From: Malurus cyaneus samueli
Lineage: Eukaryota; Chordata; Aves; Passeriformes; Maluridae
DNA: 64,000 bases
Assembly (NCBI GenBank): GCA_009741485.1
Contig: CM019236.1
Coordinates: 64,826,300-64,890,299 of the forward strand
Direction: 5' to 3'
The notes under the pieces were generated by a model. The model was not told the origin of the DNA and made no database searches. It saw nothing but the letters and a program-made list of their open reading frames with translations. Shown here in pieces: positions 39,723-52,250 of the stretch. The position numbers and the translations under genes are program-made. Each line of letters begins with the position of its first letter. Position 1 is the stretch's first letter.

Positions 39723-42700
39723 GGTTTTTTTTCTGGGAGCAGGCCCTTCACCTATATCTGATTTCATTTGGATATTTCATTAGCTGAAACATAATCCTAA
39801 AAACAGATTCTAACCCCTGTCCTGTCCTGTCTTGTCCTGACCTCTCCTCCCCTTTCATTCCCTCATTTTCTGTCCTTTCTGTACTCTTTTCCTATCCTCT
39901 TTTTGTCTAATTAAATTTACCAATGTGTTAAAATGGAGAGTTAGCAGACATCTTAAATGTTGGCATTACACTAGAAACGGATTTGAAGTGATTAGTCCAC
40001 GAAGTGACATGTAGGAAAATACTGGTATGAGATATCTGAAAAGAAGAATGACAAGCAGAGAACAGCAGCAGTAGTCAAAAACCCAATTAAACAAGGTCAT
40101 TGTATGAAAATGAACCGTAGAGCCAGCACTCTGTCCTGAAGTGTATTAGGCTGAAAAGGAGAAGTGTACAAAGTTAGGGAACCAAGGATGTTATATAGCT
40201 TTTCTTTCATAATTTACTAACATGACCTCTTATTGAAAACAAAAATAGATTCAGGAAGATAGCCATATTAACAAATAGAGCTTTGGTTACATATAAACAG
40301 GACTTCAGCTTAATTTTCCAGATGGAACAGTATTCTGTAGATATGCAAAGCTTGCTATTCAACAGCATTTGGAATCCTTATTTGACATTCTCGGATGAAA
40401 ATTGTTGCTTTAGTGAGAAATATTTTATGCTTCTTTTTGTGGCTTCAAAGAAATAAGATGATGAAACACATAGAAGATACTCAGATATGTAAATCAGATG
40501 ATCTCACAGAAATCAATGGGCCTTGAAATTAACCAAGGATTTATCTCCTTGTAGAATCAAGTCCTTCAGGTGAAAGCAGCCCTAACAGATTTTCTGGATG
40601 TGCTGCTTCTTTTTCACATATCTAAATGCGAAAATTTGAATAAACCTTATAAATTTTATATAGGACTCCTGCTATGTAACACAAAACACAAGGCCCAAAA
40701 CACAAGGTTCAAAGTTAGCATGTGCTAATTATGCTAAACCAGCATTCACAGCAGTTATTGGTGGAACAATCATAGCCATGAGCAGATCCACATTTAAAAT
40801 GCCGTATTTTCTCTGCTGGGCTGAATGTTTACACAGAAGGATCTTATGTATCTGATTATAACCTGTTTTAGTGATTACCTGTTTTCATGCAAATCCCCCA
40901 ATAAAATAACTTGTAGGGTGAGAATCTTTTTATTGCCATTAAAAACAAAATTACTGTGAAGAGATATGGAAAAACACTTGATGGTCAGCCTTTTGCTTGT
41001 GCTATGATCTACTTAGCTATTTCTATAATTTTCATGTTTATAAATATAAGATTGTGTATGAATAGAAATGGTGAGGGTAATGGAAGTTAACTACGTCATT
41101 GCAGGTGGTGTTCACTTGAGGAGCTGCCCTTGACAATGCAAGCTATACAGTGCTGTTTACTCTTAGAGAACCAGACACTACATGATGTAGAGTGAGCTAT
41201 TGCCTCACTACAAGCTTGTCAGAAGAAACTTTTCAGCAATCCTCCTTTGCTTTTGCCATCTCTGGATATTGTGGGTTGCTAGAATAGTCCTCCAACTGAT
41301 ATTCTGTAGACTCTAATGCTTCCATTGCATAATAATCCAACTATGAAGTAGCATCCCAATTATGAATTAACATCCCAACTATCCCAGCACACTTATATTC
41401 CTTCCCCATTCAAGTACTCAGGTTAGTTTAGAGCACCTTCTTTTCTACCTCAATACAAAATTTGTCATATTCCTTATCCTTCCAAAAAGTGCTTGAAAAT
41501 GTTGAGATGGCTTGAAAAGGTAATGGGTCAGGATTTGTTTTGCGGTCTTCCCCACTTCATTAGGGGATATTTAGCACACAGGAGCAGCTAATATTTATAT
41601 AGCACATAGGCATAGGACATGAGCCCAGGCGTGAGTCTGTGTACAACCAGTCCTTTAATTCACTAACATCTTGTAATGTTCCTTTCTATTTGTCCCATTT
41701 TTGATATTCATCTGAATATTCTTCTAAGTAATTCAATAATGTAGTCTATCAATTTTTCTGCAGTGTTAGCCACATTTTTTGGTTGATTTCGGTTGCAGGG
41801 TATCTACACTGTAGTGGAGTTTTAAGTAGAGAAGACAAATCTGTGTTTCAAAAAAAACCCTGGTGATTTCAGAAATTGCAAAGTTTCAGGTTTCTTTGTA
41901 GCTAATTAATCTTTCACCACCATAAAAGGTTACATCATGGGTATAGTTCTTGCATACTCAAAATCTTCAGCAGATACTGTGTTTCTGTGTATGTTGCAAG
42001 GGCCAAATACCGAGTAATAAACCACATTTCACAGGGGCCAGAGAATTGAACAAGTCTGCAAAGTCTATTCCAAATATCTATCCCCATGGGCCAGGAAATG
42101 CAGGCACATGACTTGTCATTGTTGAAGTCAAACATTAGTCAACATGAAGTCAAACTCGGCATATGTTTTGAACACAGCTATAAAATATGGACAGTATTAA
42201 AAGAGTTGTATTCACAAGTCATATCTCATGGGCAGGCCATTTCAAATGTTTAAAAAATAACCATGCTACTGGCAGAAAAAAACCCTCCTATCATTTGCAG
42301 AAAGAACCCACATGCCTCTTGGGATTGCTGAGTATTGTTTAGAAGGCAGATCTACAAAACATTTACAATCTTTTTTTTTTTTTTTTTTTTAAAATTATGA
42401 CTTTTGTATAGAATCATAATATATGTTCTTTAAAATTATTTAAAGCTAATTGGTGTAATTATGACTTCTTTAGAAACTCCCCCAATGCATCATTGAAGGT
42501 AATTAGCTGATGTTAAATACTTGGGAAAGTTTTGGTTTTAATAGGGAGAAAAAAAAGCCTAAATTCCAAAGCAAATTCAGCAGTGTTTGCTACTAACTTG
42601 CTCCTTGCAGCCTTAAGTGACAATGAAAAATTCACAAAAACTTAGTTTCCTGTCATCTTCAGTTAGACTTGGAAAGTTGTATCACATCTAATAGGCATCA

Positions 42701-45700
42701 CTTGTTCATTTGTCTAATAGCTGTGTGAATTTGTATTCTTTTCATTAAAGCATTAAATGCATCGAAAAATGGGAACCATTTAAGATTTGAGAATTGATGT
42801 AAAGTGTTGACAAGTTGTGAGGCGCAACACTGAACAAATAAAACTTACCTATAGAGAGGGAGCTGTTCTTGCTCCTCTGGTGACTTTAAAAGTGACTTTA
42901 CCAGCACATCATCCTGTTTTTGTTAATAACACCAGACAACAAAACAATGAGAGGAAACAATGCCACATTTTTAAAACATTCTTGACAGCCCACAATACTT
43001 GTTTTCTAGTCTCAAGAGAATGATCTGCTGCTCCTAAGCCATGTTTCAATCCCCAGCCTGTCTGCCTCTATTGCTGTCACTGGCACGCAACTGACTCTCT
43101 TGCTTCCTGATGTACTCCCACCTGCCATGGAGATCACACAGCATTTACGAAGATAAAGGTGTTATGCACTGTGAAGACTTGAGATCTGTTCTTGAAAATT
43201 GCTTTATAAAGACTTTTATTGGGTTCTTGTTCTCCACGGCTTCACAGTGTGGGTGCATTTCTACCAGTCTCTGAAAACTTGCATGTCATATCACTGATAC
43301 AACCATTAGTTTTGTCCCTGGGATGATTGTAAGAGTACTACTAATAATGAAATGGAAATTACTGTAACAAAGAGAAGGTTAGCAAGAGAGCTAAATTAGA
43401 CTTTGCAACAAGAAAAGTGTGTTGAGATTCACAAACTCTTTAAAAACCTCATTGCTCTATCTGTGGAACTGGGAATGGAATCTGTGTAAAGCTGTTGGTA
43501 CTCCCTTTGTCTCCTCTGGTAGTTTTCACAGCACTATCATCATTCATTTAAGTTATATCAGCTGACATTTACCTAAGAATATTTCTAATGTAGAAAACTC
43601 TTTCTGTGTTTAGTGTTTTTAACTATTCTTGATACATTTCAGTTTCTCACAGTTTCTTCCTATTGTGCGCAGGCACTGATGCAATTCGGTTTCCAGTTGA
43701 GTCAAAAGCCAGTCTTGCTAATGTAATATTACTTGAAGTTTGTGCGCAAACAGTAGTCAGAAACTTTTTTGTGTCTTCACCTTTATATCAGTCAAAATTA
43801 AATGACTGGAGAGATTACACTTTTCTGCAACTATTCCTCGTCACAGTAATTTTGCTTATAGATTGCGTTTTCTCCTTCCTTCACATCTAATTTAAACTAA
43901 TAGCTTCAAATTATAAATACATAAGTTCCACACAAAAATGGAATTTATGCTTTGAGACACATGTTGATATCCTCTGTGTATAAGATCAATTACATTTTAA
44001 ATGATGAAAGGTTTAAATAAGACAAAGATTTGGGGAAGTAAACTTGTAAAAAAGGCAATTTAAAGAAAATACTTTGCACTGATTAATAACATGCACAGTA
44101 GGGTGTAAGTTTAGTCCTGTGAATCTGGCTTACTTGTGCATAGGTTCAGAGCTGGAAAAGCTTTGTGTTACAGGAATGAGAATAACAGCTTTAACATTCC
44201 AGCTTTGCTTCAGATCTCCAGCCTTAGTAATGCTTCAAGAAACCAAAGATCAAAAGAACCAATGTTGTGTGAATTGGACATTCAGCTTCCATAAATCAGG
44301 ACTGATCTGTTTAAAACAGTGAGGCTACTGACCTACACCAGCTGTGGATGTGGCCTAATGTTTTTAATGCCACAGAACTAGTTACTCTGTGAAACATTCT
44401 AAACTGCATTCAGCATATTTAATGATGGCATGCTTGTCTGCAGGGCCAGACTTTTCCTGCTGGGCAGGCTGCTTTTTGAACAGAGAGAGCAGGCTCCAGG
44501 CTGGGAGCAGGCAGAGTGCTCTGCCATTCCTGTTACGATCTGGATTCAATATGTTTTCCAGCTGACATGAGCAAACAGCAGCTATATTGCTGTGGTTTTG
44601 CCCTCATCCTGTTCCCTCTCTTTGCCTGTGTTTGGCAAAAGGGGCAGGGGAAAGAGCACTGCCAGCTTGACAGAAATTCACAAGCTCAGATCCACAATCC
44701 AATCATGTCTTTATAGATGAACTTGCTATCTTCCCTTGACCATTCCCCTTCATATGACTGCACATGCATGTATTATAAAACAGGAAGTGAGTCACAACAC
44801 TTCTTAAAAAATTATATAAATGAAAGTTGATTTTTTTTTTTTCTGAGGTGTTTTTTGAAAAAATCGAGGCAGGGAAAGATAGTAACCTGTTTTGGAGCTC
44901 TGTGTATTTCTCTCTGGTTATCTACTGTTCACACTTCCAGAAATGATGGAGATACATAAAAATAAGTTATCAGGGTTAAATCTTAATTCTCAGATTTTCA
45001 TCACGAGAAAAGCTGGATCATTTTCTTTGGTGTTCATTACATTGGTGTGTCTTTTTAAGACTTCCTTTCAGACCAGGCAGAGAAATAAGTATGAGAGATT
45101 ACTTTGTAAATTCAACCAGCTTGTAGATAGACCTTATTCATTTCCCCTTTTGCAAAGAAGTTACTTTACTGAGGCATTGTGTTTGTGGTTCACTGTGTCT
45201 CTAAAATACTTTATTTAAAACAGCTGCCTACAAGTTCGTTTTACTCACTGCAATTTTCCCCACTGATTTAATTTGTTTTTGATTTACTAGTTTTCCAGTT
45301 TGATAGGACAGATTTGAATTCTTATCTTGTCTTAAAACTTACTTACAGTCCTTTATAACTTGCTACTGCAAATAAAATAAGAGTGGTGAGGAATTTTTGG
45401 AATATCTTTAATATCCAAGATCTGAAGCTGTAGGAAAAGTGATACTAGACTTCTTAGAAACAAATTGTTTCAGAGGGAAGTTACTCAAGACTGTCAAGTC
45501 TTTTGTATTTTTTATGTTTTAGATGAATAAAGCTGTCATCAAGCAAAAAACCTATTCCTTGAAGGGGATCTAGAGACTATTCCAGGATGAAAATATTTGG
45601 TTTCTTAAATCTTGAATGAATATGTATTTATTCTGACAAATTTCTGCTTTCTGTGTTACCTCTTTTTCTTGATTATCAAGATTTCATATGTTGATTCAAT

Positions 45701-47881
45701 ATAGATATGCAGGGACATATAGCTATTGTGTATTCACAGTCCATTTTGTCAAGTGTATTTTAATATTTTGGGTTTGTTTGTTAGTTTAGTTTTGTGTTTG
45801 TAAATTTACAACAATGTCATTCATGGCTTGGTATACCTCTTGGAAAGGTGACAGTCAAGGTATAACTATTATGTAAATTTATATTGGCAAAAAAAGCTTG
45901 AAAATAGGAATGGAAAAGAACTTTCTTTCAAGTAAGGTGATAGAATGAAAATTTTCTGCAACACAAATTTTAGAATTTTGAAGTTATGTTTTTTTTTAAA
46001 CTCTTGCTATTTCTTTCAAATAACTGAAATTTCACCTAAAATACCCCTAATTGAGGTTTTATATAGGTTTTGCCCCTGTATGAACCATAAGTATCAGGAT
46101 AACATAGCCTGGAAACAGGAAGCATTTTATTGAATGAGATTTATGCTATGCAAAAGCTATTTGCTTTTGTGGAATTGCACTTTATATGAAAAATTAATAA
46201 CTTCATCAAGAGCTTAAAGGAAGAACAAAGAGTGTAAAGTTTCCTCAGATACATAAGTACTCATCTTCCTCCCTATTTGTTATATTAATCAGAGTTAAAC
46301 CCAAACATCTGCCTTTTCTTCATTAAGTTCAAAGCTAAATTTGAAATAGAACTTTTTCATTAGGGAAGGTCTATTTTCTTTATTCTGTTGTTTACTAGAA
46401 TGGAGAAGTGAGGGAATCAGATGCCATTAGTACTGCTAAAATGTCATAATAGCTTCCAGGGAAACTAGTAGTTTACAAATAAGACATTTCTTGTAGTGCT
46501 GAAATAATGGAAGAGGAAGTTGAGAAGCTTTAACTTTATGACTCCTTACGGCAGTGCACAAAGAATAATTCCCATTAATAAGACATATAATGTTTCTCAA
46601 CACGCATCCTGATCTGCAACTATTATGTTAATAAACATAGCTAATCAGTTTAATGTGCTCAGAGTGACACAAGCAGTGAATACCAATACAGAAAAAGCAA
46701 GAAAAAGGTCTTTTCCACTTTTTTTTTCTATGTTAGGAAACCTGAGGTCCATCTGTAGTTAGTGAATACAGATTCAGAAAATTTTCTAAAGAGGGGTTTC
46801 TCACATTAAGAAAAATAATGCATCATAGAATTTTTGAGAGACATTTTATATTTTTAAGAAAGAGTGTGGTGTCTTCATTACGTAATTGTAAGATCCTAAT
46901 GTATCTTTTCACATTAAACCATTTTTATTGAAACTTGGCAATATTTAATAAATAAAAGCTAGAATTTGACTTTTTCAGAGGAAATTTAGAAAAGCTCTAT
47001 AAGCTGGGGGAGTTTTACCTTATACTGAACTCTTACTTCCCTGTGCTGGCATGAAAATAAGACCTCAGCCCTTTCTTCTACCCTTCAATTGTCTGTTTTT
47101 AATTTATCTTTCCTTGAGAACTGTTGTATCACTGAAATTTTGAAATTACCTTCTGCGGGATGATGACTGGAGGAGATGATCACAGGGGTGTTGTTATTGA
47201 AAAAGATGGTACCATCTGTTAGTTTTTTTGTTTTTTCTTTTTAATTTAAATCTTCAATGTTCATTTTTATCTCATTACCTGGACTCCTCCATATTCAGTT
47301 GAGGTGATAAAGCATGCATAAACAACATCATTAGATTCTGACAAACATTGCTGTGATTTCTCATTCATAAAGTAAAATGAGGAGATGTGTAGTACATTGA
47401 ATTTCTGTACAGCTTGAACAAATACTCTTAATTATTACAGCTTGGTTAGTAAAAACAGCAAATTTTCAAGCATATCAAAGACAGAAACATGCCTTTAATA
47501 ATGAGATGTGATCTATTGACAGGCTACAGGACCAATTTTAATCTCTGCTCATTTAAAATACATTTCATTAGGTTTTGTAGTCTTGCAGAGCTACATTAAA
47601 ACAGAGAACAGAGAAATGCAAAAGACCAATTAGGACACCTAGTCTCTCTCTCGAGGAATCAGTAAAGGACTTTTCCTTACAATGTTAAATAAACATTTTA
47701 TCTAATTATTCAACCCTGAAGAATGACCAATCAATTCAATCTCTCAATTAACAAAGCATTCTGTGAGTCTTTTTGAATGAATAGGGGGGGCTTTCTTTTT
47801 GAAGTAAGTGAGCTACTACAATTCAATGAAAAAAGTGAAACATAACTGCATTAAAATAAAATTTTTAAATTAAATTCTGAC
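39723..47881. other. Intergenic, nothing recognised
   Basis: Long AT-rich stretch with a 20-base T run at 42371-42390 and chance frames of at most about 108 codons (for example 44892-45218), none with a recognisable domain. A modestly GC-richer patch lies at about 44440-44660. Confidence 0.6.
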
Positions 47882-48100
47882 AAAAGCCTGCCAGGCTTCT
47901 CTGTACTTGTACTTGTCTTACTTTCTCTTATACTACAGGGGTTTTACTCGTTTGGCTTGCTTGATGGCAGTGCATGTCCCACAGTCATGGATAACTTGGG
48001 AAATATTGTCTATGGTTAGATCTACTCTTCAGTCTTGTGTCCATTTGTAGGTGGCATTTTTGCTCTGGTGCTCTGAGGGTCTATTGAGCTAGGAACAACT
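47882..48100 (-). pseudogene. pol: ERV integrase N-terminal fragment
   Basis: Minus-strand translation in more than one frame shows the remains of the integrase zinc-binding region (a Cys-x2-Cys-type end, with residues near KQAKRVKPL) followed by a short link with residues EAWQ. The host-like sequence begins at that point, so the D,D-35-E catalytic core is absent. Several stops interrupt it. Non-functional. Confidence 0.65.
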
Positions 48101-48950
48101 CACTCTTGTGTTGCCAATCCAGGTCGATCTGGGACACTTCTATCTTTGCAGCCCAATCTACCTACTCATTGTTCCGGTGCTCCTCATTAGCCCGGCTCTT
48201 GGGGACATGGGCATCTACATGGTGGACTTTCACAGGTAATTTTTCTACTCAGGCCACAATGTCTTTTTTACTCTCTAGCAGCTCAGATTGGTTTTCTCTT
48301 AAGGTCCTAATGGGCTTTTTTCTACCTTTCCAGCCAACCCCACAAAACATTGGCTACCATATGTGAATCAGTGTAAAGGTAGAGCTTTGGTTACTTTTCT
48401 TCAGCAATTTACAGGGCCAGCTGGATTGCTTTGAGTTCAGCAAATTGACTTGATCCACCTTCTCCTTCTGTGGCTTGTGGAACCTGTCATCTGGGGCTCT
48501 ACACAGATGCTTTCTACTTTCGATTCATTCTTACAATGTGACAGGAGTTGTCAGTGAAAAGAGCATAGTGTTTTTCTTCATCTGGCAGTTGTTGAAGTGG
48601 AGTTTACCCGGTCACTTGTTCTTGCTCCTCTTCATCAGTGAGATCAAAATTTTCAGCTTCGGCAATTTGTAATTATTTCCAGGATCCAGGGGATTGGATT
48701 TAATGTGGGTGCTGATAATGAGAGCAATCCATTTGCTCCAGGTAGCTTCAGTAGCGTGGTGAGTGGAGGGAAATTTTCTTTTAAATATCTACTCTAGCAC
48801 CAGTAGTCGGGGTGCCAGGAGGAGTTGGGCTTCAGTGCTAATTACTTCTGAAGGAGCTTGGACTCCATCATACGCTGTCAAGATCTTTTTCTCTGTTGGT
48901 GTGTGTGCTTTGGACACTTTCGGTAGTTTCGGCTCTAGAATTCCAGTGGC
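48101..48950 (-). pseudogene. pol: ERV RNase H region, broken
   Basis: On the minus strand, residues TEKKILTAYDGVQ and LLLAPRLLVLE (48789-48880) mark the start of the region. A YTDSHMVANVLWGW segment near 48345-48395 contains the RNase H Asp motif, and HVDAHVPKSRANEE (about 48170-48215) marks its end. These lie in a frame interrupted by stops. In life the domain degrades the RNA strand of the RNA-DNA hybrid during reverse transcription; this copy cannot be made as one protein. Confidence 0.8.
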
Positions 48951-49474
48951 GGCTCGAGTCCCACCAGCACCTTTTGCCAAAGGCTCCAGGACAGACCATT
49001 CTCCCAGCTGCAGGTAGAGCACTTCTTCACCTGTCCTGTCCTGACTGGGCCAAAGACTATTGCATGAGCAATTTCCTGCTTGATGGGCAAAGCTTGCTGC
49101 TGTTAGGGCCCAATGGAAATTTTTTCTTGCGGTCACCAGTAGAGAGGGCTCACGATTGGATCTTATTCGGGATGTGTATTTCTAAAGCCTATGGCACTAA
49201 GAAAGCTTGTGTCTCCTTTTTGCTGGTCGGTGGAGACATTGACATGATCTTTGATGACCTCGTGGGATCTGACACCATCTTTTGCCACTTTACCCCAAGA
49301 ACTGGATCTCTCAAGCTGGTCCCTTCACTTTGTTCCTTTTATGGCAAAGGCTTTCAGGAGAATCTGGATGATCTTCTCCTCTTTCTCAAATACTTCCATT
49401 TTCGTGTTCCCCCACACAATGATGTCATCAAGTATTGCGATGCTCGGAGCCTCACCCTTTTCCAGTGCGGCCTG
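48951..49474 (-). pseudogene. pol: ERV reverse transcriptase, second (downstream) copy of the palm/thumb segment
   Basis: This segment repeats 49475-50007 at roughly three quarters identity by eye. The active-site region reads I-L-D-D-I-I-V-W at 49409-49435, with a 1-base difference relative to the other copy that disturbs the position before L-D-D. Several stops and frameshifts are present. In a normal polymerase this region occurs once, so the element is a mosaic or carries an internal tandem duplication. Confidence 0.75.
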
Positions 49475-50290
49475 GCTTCGAGTTTTACTAGACACTCTTT
49501 GCCAAAGACGTCAAGACAGACCATTGCTTCTGGCTACAAAGTGGAGCACGTTCTTCACTTTCGGTCCTGTCCTGGGCTGAGGACTACTGCATGGGCGATG
49601 TCTTGCTTGATCTGGGTGAAGGCTTGCTGTTCTTTAGGGCTCTACTGGAAATCATTCTTGCGGGTCACCGGGTAGAGAGGGCTCATAATCTGGCTGTATT
49701 TGGGGATGTTCATTTTCTAAAAGCCTATGGCGCCTTTTCTTTTTGCTGGTGGTGGAACATGAATGACTCTTATTGATGACTTCAGTGGCGATTTGAGTCT
49801 GTCCGCATTGACACTTTACCCCCAAGAACTAGATCTCTTGAGCACGTTTCTTCACTTTGCTCCTTTTTATGGCAAAGCCAGCTTCTAGGAAAATCTGGAT
49901 GATCTTCTCCTCTTTCTCAAATACTTCTATTGCCGTGTCTCTTCACACAATGATGTCATCAATATACTGAAGATGTTTTTGAGTCTTATTCTTTTCCAGT
50001 GCAGCCTAGATCAGCCCAGGGCAGATGGTAGGGCTGTGCTTCTACCCCTGGGGCACGGTTCCACGTGTATTGCACGCCCCTCCTGATGAAAGCAAACTGA
50101 GGCATACACTCTGCTGCCAGAGGACTGGAGAAGAAGGCATTGGCGATGTCAATGTGGCGTATTACTTCGCTGCTTTGAACTCTATCTCAAATTGTAGCTC
50201 CAGCATGTCTGGCACAGTATCACTCAGCGGTGGAGCCACTTCATTCAAAGCACAATAGTCTGCAGTCAATCTCTATTCTCCTTCAGATTT
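49475..50290 (-). pseudogene. pol: ERV reverse transcriptase, first (upstream) palm region
   Basis: The minus strand contains the catalytic Y-I-D-D box at 49955-49966, preceded by degenerate fingers/palm sequence. Frames are interrupted. This part lies directly downstream, in element orientation, of the intact-looking protease/RT N-terminal frame that ends at 50273. Confidence 0.8.
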
Positions 50291-50850
50291 GCGTACAGGC
50301 CAGATGGGGCTGTTGAAGGGTGAGTGGGCCTTGCTGACCTTCCCTTGGCTCTCCAGCTCTCGGATCATCTTATGGATGGGGATCACGGCATCTCGATTCA
50401 TCCGATACTGCTGGCAATGCACTGTCGAGGTGGCGACTGGAATGTGCTGCTCTTCTGCCTTGAGGAGTCTGACTGCAGAAGGGTTCTTGGATAGTCTGTG
50501 CGAAGTGTTTAGCTGTTTGATACTCTCAACCTTTACAGCAGCTATTTTAAAAGCCCACTTGAGTCTTTTTGGATCTTTGAAAAAACCGTTCAGGAGGAAA
50601 TCTATGCCCAGAATGCATGGGGCTTCTGGACCAGTCACAATGGGATGTTTCTGCCACTCCCTCCCAGTCAGGCTCACCTCAGCTTCCAACACAGTCAACT
50701 CCTGTGATCCCCTTGTCACCCCTGCAATAGAAATGGGTTCTGCCTCTACGTGTCTCGATGGCATTAGGGTACACTGCGCTCCCTTGTCAACCAATGCCTC
50801 ATATTTTTGTGTCTCTGATGTGTCAGGCTATCGTGTCCAAACTGTCCAGA
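50273..50850 (-). pseudogene. pro-pol: ERV protease plus N-terminal reverse transcriptase frame
   Basis: A 173-codon minus-strand frame (50794-50273) is the longest intact piece of the provirus. It starts in the protease active-site region, where the usual Asp-Thr/Ser-Gly-Ala is Asp-Lys-Gly-Ala (about 50777-50792), so the catalytic triad is altered. ILGIDFL follows about 60 codons later. The frame then enters the reverse transcriptase fingers, with residues PIHKMIRELESQG and FNSPIWPVRK. It ends at a stop just after SEGE. The overlapping plus-strand frames (50289-50972 and others) are shadows of it. Confidence 0.85.
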
Positions 50851-51788
50851 AGACATGGTTTTCCCATGCCTCTGCCTGGCTAGAGGCATGGCCCCCTCTA
50901 ACTCTGGGTATCATCTCTTCCTTAATCTCTTTCAACTCTTCTTGGAGGTCTTTAACCACAGCAGAGATGTGAGCCTGCATTGGGCCACTGATCATATTCG
51001 CATAATACTGGAGCCTGCTGGCTACAGAACTGTCTCTCGGCTGTCATCAGCATTAGCCGTGGCAATGAAGGTGGCATACTGGGATGGCCCGTGACTTGCC
51101 AGATTCCACAGCATTTGCCCAGTGCACCTACCTGGTCAGGATCATTATAATGTTGTCCGTCCTTCCTAAAGAGTACCTCCATTACTCCTACTTCTCTGAG
51201 TTGTTGGATCCCTTCCTCAATAGTCTTCCAGCGCATTCTGCAATAGTATTCCTGCAACCTGTCTCTATGGACAAACTTCTCTCTTACACTCATTAAGAGC
51301 TCTCAGAGAGAAAGCGGCTCTGGCTCCCTCATAAACACCTGATTAATACCCGCATCTCGGGGCAAGGCTCCCAAATACCTTGGCACGCCGATAACCAATT
51401 GCACACTTGAACCCACAAGGTCCCCAACCCGAAGTAAGCAGATTGAACAAGCCTTGCCCCTGTCGCGCGATGTCATCTCGCAAATTGCGGAGGCTATCAT
51501 GCGACAGGGACTCAGTGTTTATTTCAGGCTCTGGCTCCCCTGCTGGTTGTGGGGGCCTTGGTTTTCCATCATCATTTGCAGAGCATACCGATTTGGTTTT
51601 ATACTTCTATTTCGGCACGGAGGCTACTGCAGCTGGTTGTGGCTGGCCTTGCAGTTTAGCCAGAACTTGGACAGGTGTAACATCTGTGGGTTGCACTGCT
51701 GCGCCATCAGGCCCATCCTTTTTGGGGCAGGGAGAGGGTTTGCCGCCAGCTGAGAAGACATATTCCCTCAGCCCCTGGTGCATTTCCT

Positions 51789-51927
51789 TGCATCTCTTTC
51801 GCCAGTACTCTCACCCACTCCGGGTGGCGCAGTTCTTGCATCTCTTCTACTAGTACTCCCACTCACTCTGGGTGGTGCAGCTTCTGCAACTCTTCCACCA
51901 GTACCCTCACCCAGTCCAGGCAGTTAG
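51789..51927 (-). repeat. 48-bp tandem repeat inside gag (about 2.9 units)
   Basis: Two full 48-bp units beginning TGCATCTCTT and a third diverged partial unit. On the minus strand they encode a 16-residue repeat containing the core L-x-x-E-M-Q-E-L-R-H-P-E-W-V. The repeat recurs in the second copy near 57850-57990. Confidence 0.85.
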
Positions 51928-51999
51928 TTTCTGAAGTAGGTAGTTGGGCAGGGTCAGGCAGTGGGACAGGGTCCAGCCTGGGGCATAGGTCGGGCTCTG

Positions 52000-52250
52000 T
52001 GGCAGTGTTGCTAGTCTCTGGGGCAGCATCCCTAGCCTTTGGGGCAGTATCCTTAGTCTCTGTGGCAACATCCCTGGTCTCTGGGGAGCATCCCTAGTTC
52101 CTGCAGCAACGTCCCTGTCTCTGGGGTAGCATCCCTAGTCGCTGCAGCAATATCCCTAGTCTCTGTGGCAGCATCTCTAGTCTCTGTGGCAACATCTATA
52201 GTTTCTGCAGCAGCATCTCTGGTCACTGGGACAGATGTTAGAGTGGTTGC
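52000..52250 (-). repeat. 21-bp tandem repeat inside gag (about 12 units)
   Basis: The plus strand is a chain of imperfect units such as GCATCCCTAGTCTCTGTGGCA with a 21-bp period. On the minus strand they encode heptapeptides such as TRDAATE, TIDVATE and TRDIAAA until a frameshift, after which the 7-residue period continues in another frame. The array recurs at about 58085-58262. Confidence 0.88.

Noticed and set aside
39685..39840. GTTTT and CCTGT pentanucleotide arrays as telomere-like or functional repeats
   Set aside because: They are ordinary microsatellites with no link to other features.
48896..49675. 259-codon plus-strand frame, with 50289-50972 and 57516-58085 likewise
   Set aside because: All are antisense to the ERV pol or gag, whose minus-strand motifs are recognisable.
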